DNA from: Lunatimonas sp.
GTDB lineage: Bacteria > Bacteroidota > Bacteroidia > Cytophagales > Cyclobacteriaceae
Assembly: GCF_020832325.1 (NCBI RefSeq)
Contig: NZ_JAFIEU010000050.1
Location: 163,942 to 227,941, forward strand
DNA: 64,000 nt
Direction: 5' to 3'
Shown: positions 59,101 through 64,000 of the stretch, piece by piece
How positions within the stretch are numbered: position 1 is the first letter of the stretch
Layout of the letters: each line of letters opens with the position of its first letter
Notes under the pieces: model-generated
Database searches by the model: none
Told to the model about the DNA's origin: nothing
What the model saw: only the letters and a program-made list of their open reading frames with translations
Made by a program: the position numbers and the translations under genes

Positions 59101-60247
59101 GGAAGGAATAGGAGCGGTCTCCCTTGTGATATTGGATCAGCTGGGCTTCCAAAAGTTTTAGAAACAGAATCCGATTGATCCACGTAATGCTGAGTTCCAG
59201 CCCCACATTGAAAAGTCGCTCCTCGGGTGTGTCGCCAAATTGACTCGGTTTTTCCAGTCGGCTGACTTTATCCAAGCTGTCCAGTTCGGTGATGGCACTC
59301 TCTAAGATGGAACCTGCATTCCTTTCACCCACTTGGTTTCTACCTATCAGCTTTTTTCCGGCTGCCTTGGTTTCGCTCAGTCCAATGATATGTAAGAGTT
59401 CACTGTAGAAGCGCTTGTCAAGGCTGTTGCTGTCATTGGAAAACGGGAGTTTAAGTAAATGCTCCGGCGATAAAAGCTTGAACAGCGCGATAAGCTGTAC
59501 ATCGTCCTTTTTATCAGCATTGCGGAGAGGCTTTTCATAATTTCGTAGGTCAAAATAGGTAAATGCTATCTCGCCCTCCATTTTGTCAATCGCCTTGGCC
59601 GCGATCTCCTTATAGAAAAAATCAGTTGTCGTACCGGAAAGCCTTCCTTCTTCAAATGCTTTAAAATCTTTTACCAACGCCCTGTTTTGCGCAAATGCTT
59701 TTTCAAAAACGGCTGAATCAAACACAAACCACTCGTATATATTGCTAATAATCAGGTGTTTAACCGATAGGTTGCCATAGGTGATCCGCTCCCTCAGGAA
59801 GTACAGAATCAGTTCCTGAAAGGATTTGACGTTGAGATTTACTCTCGTCCCTACATCACTTATCGCCGACGGAGGGAGGGAAGCCTCCTCCGCTCCGGTG
59901 GGGAGAGGAGGCCGGGGCATGAGGGTGTTAAACCCAATCATCTCACTTTTATTGGCGGGCTTCTTGGTTTCCAAGATCACGCCCACGGGGCTTTTACCGT
60001 CCTTTCCATTGTGGATGACCAAGTCGTTTCGTCCCTTTGTGTTGATGGAGAAGTCAGGCTCGTAATAGGTTTTCTTTAGGAAATCCGATACGAGATTCTT
60101 ATGATACTCCTCGGATTCACTCTCATTGATTTGATTAAGCAGACGAATGAGGTGATGCTTAAAGACCTCGATCTGGGCTCTTACAGGCTTTACCTTCAAA
60201 AATGCCTTGTTTAATGCCTGCCTAGGTTTGAAAATCTTTTGATACAT
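56192..60247 (-). CDS. type IIG restriction-modification enzyme (Eco57I-like fused nuclease/methyltransferase)
   Basis: 1351 aa; N-terminal PDFSINTKGRNDLVIHNG...GVILETKKP; SAM motif IVDPAVGSGHFLVSALNELI; methyltransferase motif VIGNPPYIRQEE; C-terminal target-recognition region. Confidence 0.88.
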   Translation of the reverse strand: MYQKIFKPRQALNKAFLKVKPVRAQIEVFKHHLIRLLNQINESESEEYHKNLVSDFLKKTYYEPDFSINTKGRNDLVIHNGKDGKSPVGVILETKKPANKSEMIGFNTLMPRPPLPTGAEEASLPPSAISDVGTRVNLNVKSFQELILYFLRERITYGNLSVKHLIISNIYEWFVFDSAVFEKAFAQNRALVKDFKAFEEGRLSGTTTDFFYKEIAAKAIDKMEGEIAFTYFDLRNYEKPLRNADKKDDVQLIALFKLLSPEHLLKLPFSNDSNSLDKRFYSELLHIIGLSETKAAGKKLIGRNQVGERNAGSILESAITELDSLDKVSRLEKPSQFGDTPEERLFNVGLELSITWINRILFLKLLEAQLIQYHKGDRSYSFLNLEKIRNYDDLNSLFFKVLARKHQDRSAEIIQAFGNVPYLNSSLFEPTDMEHDTLFISNLRDEKKIPLISSTVLKDDQGKRRTGSLSTLEYLFEFLNAYDFSSEGSEDIQEENKTLINASVLGLIFEKINGYKDGSVFTPGFITMYMCKKTIRKAIVQKFNQAKGWNCRTFEELKEDLQEEIRSGNRKEVRKLANEIINSLKIVDPAVGSGHFLVSALNELIAIKSELKILVDLNFDPISSHTVEVVNDELVIVDLDGSLFEYNYLQTDSQRIQETLFHEKQTLIENCLFGVDINPNSVKICRLRLWIELLKSAYYKDVEIPKGNSSPVCYAESEELRDEYKDLRGSENLKGQRELETLPNIDINIKCGNSLVSRFHIDSDLSEALKKSKYSIDGYRLAVATYRNAQNKDEKREMKRLIAEIKSDFRSEIAKNDPKIKRKAKLGGDLYNLTMQTGLFTESAKEKKDRSKKIEKIENELNKLNSEIEEIKNNKIYENAFEWRFEFPEVLNESGNFVGFDVVIGNPPYIRQEEFSHLKPYLKDRFQTFAGTADLYVYFVELGMKLLKDAGDFIFIIPNKWMRAGYGKAMRSYVKSFAILELLDFGDLPVFEEATTYPLIIALSKTAGGENFHAANLQTLDFPAGMEYYLRRNRMEVSPEGLGEEGWTLTDSRSQALLIKLKSQGVPLSEYVEGKIFYGIKTGLNEAFVIDLETKERLIAEDPRSAEVIKPFLAGRDIKRYQQPKSDKFLILFPKGFTIKRNLPDGNPNKIFEVHEPPRYGYMDYDPAWEWLKNKYPAIARHLKPYEAAAKKRTDKGDFWWELRACDYYGEFEKEKILYQEIATYQSFTLDTEGYYSNNKLFLISGATKELLGFLNSKLVWFYLNNTTSKLRGDALAMQSPYILSIPTLGSVVNNLALEQKVDLILNLTDLTHIKRLESEINQLVYELYGLSEEEIGIVEDSLATDQIKDT
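59846..59932. repeat. GC-rich palindromic element apparently inserted in frame in the type IIG gene
   Basis: Plus strand GCCTCCTC (59883-59890) ... GAGGAGGC (59905-59912) hairpin in a GC-rich tract encoding low-complexity MPRPPLPTGAEEASLPPSAISDVGTR. Boundaries approximate. Confidence 0.6.
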
Positions 60248-60383
60248 TACACTGGATTAGATCTCGAAAAATTCCGTGAACCAATTTGCTTGTTTTTGCT
60301 GGGATTTGCAACAAAAAAGGGCTGATGATTTCATGAAGTGCGACGTTTCTTGGAATTTTAAGTCGTTAGTTTTACATTTAGTG

Positions 60384-61550
60384 ATGTCGAATCTTCGTCT
60401 AGCACTAATATTCCTTTGTGTAGTGTGCTTACTGTCATGCGCTCGATCCGAAAAGGAAACGGTAACCGCCTCTAGTTATTCCTTTGAGTTAATAGACTCG
60501 GTACAAATAGCCTATATGGGCAATCTGGACTTAAAGGATTACGACCCGGCAACCAATCAGTATCTGGCATATAACCACCAAAAAAGAGAAATCCTGATTT
60601 TTGACTCCTCAGGGAATATCCAGGAGTTATTTACCCTGCCGAGTGAAGGGCCTGAGGCAATCCATGGCTTTGGACTAAACCCCACGTTTTCCGAAAATGG
60701 TATCTGTATCTTTGGCGATAAAATCTATACGCTGAGCCGATCGGGAAATGTCTTGAACCGCACAGATATTCCCTATCCCTATTTCTGGATCGTAGGAGGA
60801 GGACGTATTGCCGCCTTTTCCTTTGGGGACAAACTGCTCTATTATAAACCTGAATCGGCGGTAGAAGGGCAAGACCGGCAGGCAGCCTATCAGCGCATGC
60901 TGGATGGTGGGGCTATGATGGAGGTCTTGGATACGTTGAGTGGGGACTATTTTGGTACTATGCATTTTCCGGAGACAGATGCTTTTGAGCTAGGGCTTTT
61001 TTACGGGTACCCCACGCCCCTTATCCAAAATGGGGGTTCCCTCTGGTTCCTTTCGGTCACGAATGCGCTGGAGTTTCACGTGTATGATGAAAAGCAGCAA
61101 CAGCTGATCTTTGAGAAAACGGTGAAAATTTCGGCTAAAAATGCGTTCCCGGACCAACCTGTCCCGCTGGAGCAGATGGATACCTTTTTCGAGAAAAACG
61201 GATTGGTCTACCGTATACCGCAAATACACCGGTTTTTGCCGCTAGAAGATCACTTTTTGGTCTTTTATAGTAAGGGTGTTTCTCCGGAAACAAAGGCGGC
61301 TTATGACGTATCAGACCCGGCCCAGCGAATGGAGCTGGTTTACTCCTTTCCTATGGAAATGGCCGTTTTTGACTCAGATTTTAATAAACTGACCGTTGAT
61401 CAGCCTATTCCCAAAAGCATGAATCCCTATTCAGCACTGGTGGACAGCAAAGGGCAAATTCTGGCGTTAAAAGACCAGGAAAGGGCAGGAGTAGAGGAGG
61501 ATTTTCATACCCTGTATACCTTTCGGTTGGTTGCTGGACAACCGAATTAA
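60384..61550 (+). CDS. 6-bladed beta-propeller lipoprotein
   Basis: From ATG 60384: MSNLRLALIFLCVVCLLSCARS lipobox; EILIFDSSGNIQELFTLPSEGPEAIHG. Confidence 0.75.
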   Translation: MSNLRLALIFLCVVCLLSCARSEKETVTASSYSFELIDSVQIAYMGNLDLKDYDPATNQYLAYNHQKREILIFDSSGNIQELFTLPSEGPEAIHGFGLNPTFSENGICIFGDKIYTLSRSGNVLNRTDIPYPYFWIVGGGRIAAFSFGDKLLYYKPESAVEGQDRQAAYQRMLDGGAMMEVLDTLSGDYFGTMHFPETDAFELGLFYGYPTPLIQNGGSLWFLSVTNALEFHVYDEKQQQLIFEKTVKISAKNAFPDQPVPLEQMDTFFEKNGLVYRIPQIHRFLPLEDHFLVFYSKGVSPETKAAYDVSDPAQRMELVYSFPMEMAVFDSDFNKLTVDQPIPKSMNPYSALVDSKGQILALKDQERAGVEEDFHTLYTFRLVAGQPN

Positions 61551-62029
61551 TGCGGAACCAGTGGATCCATCCGCGGTCAGCTGGGACTACAGACTGGTGG
61601 AAGAAGGCCTGGTCCCAAAGAAACAGGTGTTTCCCGAATGATGGTGGACCTTTAAAAGGTTTATAATGAGCCACTTGACCAGGAGCGCCTATTCTCCTGG
61701 CATTAAATGATGATGAACGGAAGGGTTTGGCTAGTATATTTTTCTCAAGAGGTATTGAAAGCCCAAGTCGATGCGCAGAAATTGATGCTGTTTTTCTCTT
61801 ACGGAGGCTTTCGCAGGGTTACTTTTATCGGTTTCATGGTTCGGTAGGCTATTGGCTCAAAAATGTCTAAAGATCCGATTTTTTGGAAATCTTTCTTTCT
61901 TCCGATACTCTCTATTCCTTATGAGTTATTCATGATTAAACGCCATAGGGTATTCCAACTGATTTGCATGAAAACGCTAGTTTCCTTCACATTCAAATAG
62001 TCCGTTTGGCGGGCATTTGTTTAAGCCTT

Positions 62030-63412
62030 CTACTTCCCAATACAAAACTTGCTAAAAATATTCGCCAACAGATCATCCGTGGTGATCTCTCCGGTGATTT
62101 CTCCGAGGTAGTGGAGCGATCGGCGAATGTCCATGGCCAGGAAATCATTGGTGACTTCGTTATCCAAGCCTTCCAAGACATCCAATAAGGACTGACGTGT
62201 TCTTACCAAGGAATCGTAGTGCCGGATATTGGTAACCACTGTATTGCCAGTCCGGAATTTATCCAGGTTGACGAGCTCCAGTATTCGGTTTCGCAATTCG
62301 TCCAGGTGCTGTTTCTTCCCGGCAGATATAAAAATGGTATCGGGATGTGAGTTCTTTAATTCGCTGATAAATTGTGGATTAGCCTTATCGACCTTATTTG
62401 CCACTTTAAGGAAGGGCACACCTTGATTTTCCAGCTTGTTGATGTCGCGGTTGATTTCCAACATGTCCGTATCACCCAGATCAAAGAGGTAAAGGATGAG
62501 GGAAGCGGACTTCATTTTTTCCTGGGTACGGCTTACACCAATGGCCTCGATGGTGTCGGTGGTCTCCCGAAGGCCCGCCGTGTCGATAAAGCGGAAAATG
62601 ACCCCGCCTATGTTGATTTCGTCCTCGATAAAATCTCGGGTGGTACCTGCAATATCGGATACGATCGCTTTCTCTTCATTGAGCAAGGCGTTTAGCAGGG
62701 TAGATTTGCCCGCGTTTGGCTTTCCAGCGATGACGGTGGGTACCCCATTTTTGATCACGTTGCCGAGGTCGAAACTGGAAATCAGTTGTTCCACTACCCG
62801 AAGGAGCTTTTCCACTAGTAGACGGAGATCCTGCCTACTCGCAAATTCCACGTCCTCCTCTGTAAAGTCCAGTTCGAGTTCGATCATGGATGCAAAGTGA
62901 ATCAGTTGCTCTCTGAGCAGCTTGATCTCCCCACTGAATCCCCCGCGCATTTGATGGAGAGCCGCTTGGTGGGAGGCTTCCGAGTCGGAGTGAATCAGGT
63001 CTGCAACGGCCTCAGCCTGAGCGAGGTCAAATTGACCATTGAGAAACGCCCGCAGCGTAAACTCACCGGGTTTTGCTGGGCGGGCACCCTGTCGGATCAT
63101 TAGCTTGATCAGTCGATTGACGATGTAGGAGGAGCCATGGGTGGAAATCTCCACAACATTTTCTTTGGTAAAGGAGGTCGGAGCAAGAAAAAGGGATACC
63201 AACACCTCGTCGATTACCTGATCTCCATCACGGATAGTACCGAAGTGTATGGTATGTGATTTCTGCTTTTCTAAATCTTTGCCGTGAAAAACAGCATTGG
63301 CCAAGGAGATGGCAAGCGGTCCGGAAAGACGCACCACAGCTATTGCACCCACACCCTGCGGCGTCGCTAGTGCGACAATTGTATCGGATGTGGCACCAAA
63401 GGAGCTATCCAT
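62030..63412 (-). CDS. mnmE: tRNA uridine-5-carboxymethylaminomethyl(34) synthesis GTPase MnmE
   Basis: 460 aa from MDSSFGATSDTIVALATPQGVGAIAVVRLSGP; GKPNAGKSTLLNALL, DIAGTTRDFIED, DTAGLRETTDTIEAIGV, C-terminal FCIGK. Confidence 0.97.
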   Translation of the reverse strand: MDSSFGATSDTIVALATPQGVGAIAVVRLSGPLAISLANAVFHGKDLEKQKSHTIHFGTIRDGDQVIDEVLVSLFLAPTSFTKENVVEISTHGSSYIVNRLIKLMIRQGARPAKPGEFTLRAFLNGQFDLAQAEAVADLIHSDSEASHQAALHQMRGGFSGEIKLLREQLIHFASMIELELDFTEEDVEFASRQDLRLLVEKLLRVVEQLISSFDLGNVIKNGVPTVIAGKPNAGKSTLLNALLNEEKAIVSDIAGTTRDFIEDEINIGGVIFRFIDTAGLRETTDTIEAIGVSRTQEKMKSASLILYLFDLGDTDMLEINRDINKLENQGVPFLKVANKVDKANPQFISELKNSHPDTIFISAGKKQHLDELRNRILELVNLDKFRTGNTVVTNIRHYDSLVRTRQSLLDVLEGLDNEVTNDFLAMDIRRSLHYLGEITGEITTDDLLANIFSKFCIGK

Positions 63413-63858
63413 CAATGGTTAAAGTTTTCCAACAGCGATGTAAGCGCCGATACAAAGGGACTTGCCTCCCGGTAGCCCGGCAGTTGGGTGATATTTTCCA
63501 TCGCTGCATCCATAATCACAAAATTAGGGTAGGAACGGACCTGCATCGCCCTTGCCATATTCTCCTCACTGTATTCTTTGCCTCGGAACGTAAACTTGGT
63601 CTTTTTGTCCTCTGCATTTAGTTTGACAGCATAGAAGTTTTCGTTGACATAGGCGATAACTGCTTTGTCTGTAAAAGTCTCTTTGTCCATTTTCTTACAC
63701 CATCCACACCAGTCTGTGTACACATCAACCAGGATCATTTTTGGAGTTTCCTGAGATAGTTGGATTACTTCTTCGAAGGAATACCACTTGATCTTATCTT
63801 GTGCCATGGTCTGTTGCACAGTAAACAACAGGAATCCCATGATCAGTAATTGTTTCAT
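63412..63858 (-). CDS. secreted thioredoxin-fold protein
   Basis: 148 aa; signal peptide; ILVDVYTDWCGWCKKMDKETFTD, CxxC active site. Confidence 0.9.
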   Translation of the reverse strand: MKQLLIMGFLLFTVQQTMAQDKIKWYSFEEVIQLSQETPKMILVDVYTDWCGWCKKMDKETFTDKAVIAYVNENFYAVKLNAEDKKTKFTFRGKEYSEENMARAMQVRSYPNFVIMDAAMENITQLPGYREASPFVSALTSLLENFNH

Positions 63859-64000
63859 TTCGGGGTATTTTTTGGGAACGATCAGTTACAAATATAATGG
63901 TATTTATTGCTTCCCATGTAACGATATTGGTTTTGGAAAGGTTCTTTTTACTCAGTTGCATCGGTGAGCCTATCTTAAAGGCCTTTCTTCGCTCTTTGGC

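Noticed and set aside
61405-61674. 89-aa minus ORF across the 3' end of the beta-propeller gene
   Set aside because: Antisense overlap and no motif; the 61551-62029 gap gave no convincing gene on either strand.
1-64000. tRNA/rRNA genes, IS elements or prophage genes
   Set aside because: No tRNA cloverleaf, rRNA signature, transposase/integrase or phage structural protein was recognised while reading; a tool scan would be needed to exclude a tRNA firmly.

Overview
The window looks like a Bacteroidota (Cytophagales-like) chromosome: SusC/SusD pair, PorP/SprF and SprB-type gliding/T9SS proteins, MlaE/F/D, DUF3307 plus SatD. It is almost fully coding. I saw no rRNA, tRNA, CRISPR array or transposase. 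Main observations: (1) A candidate microcompartment-independent, gamma-glutamylation-based ethanolamine pathway at two loci about 31.7 kb apart. One locus is an operon of iron-ADH, class I gamma-glutamyl hydrolase and ALDH (4954-8217). The other is an ethanolamine-type APC permease overlapping a GlnA-like gamma-glutamylamide synthetase (39872-42575). (2) A satD-DUF3307 two-gene operon preceded by three 21-bp dyads at an exact 28-bp period. SatD has motifs suggesting a class III cyclase-like palm plus a C-terminal HTH, and DUF3307 is a multi-TM partner. (3) A giant SprB-repeat adhesin (44682-50411) with one in-frame TAA that separates the repeats from the PKD and T9SS C-terminal domain. (4) A GC-rich palindromic element apparently inserted in frame in a type IIG restriction-modification gene, next to a membrane-anchored nuclease-like gene. 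(5) SusC/SusD next to a phosphocholine-type phospholipase C. (6) A decayed epimerase-like pseudogene. (7) An unlisted 52-aa membrane protein gene. (8) Several strong hairpins and operator-like palindromes. All family names are from reading the protein sequences; no database search was run.
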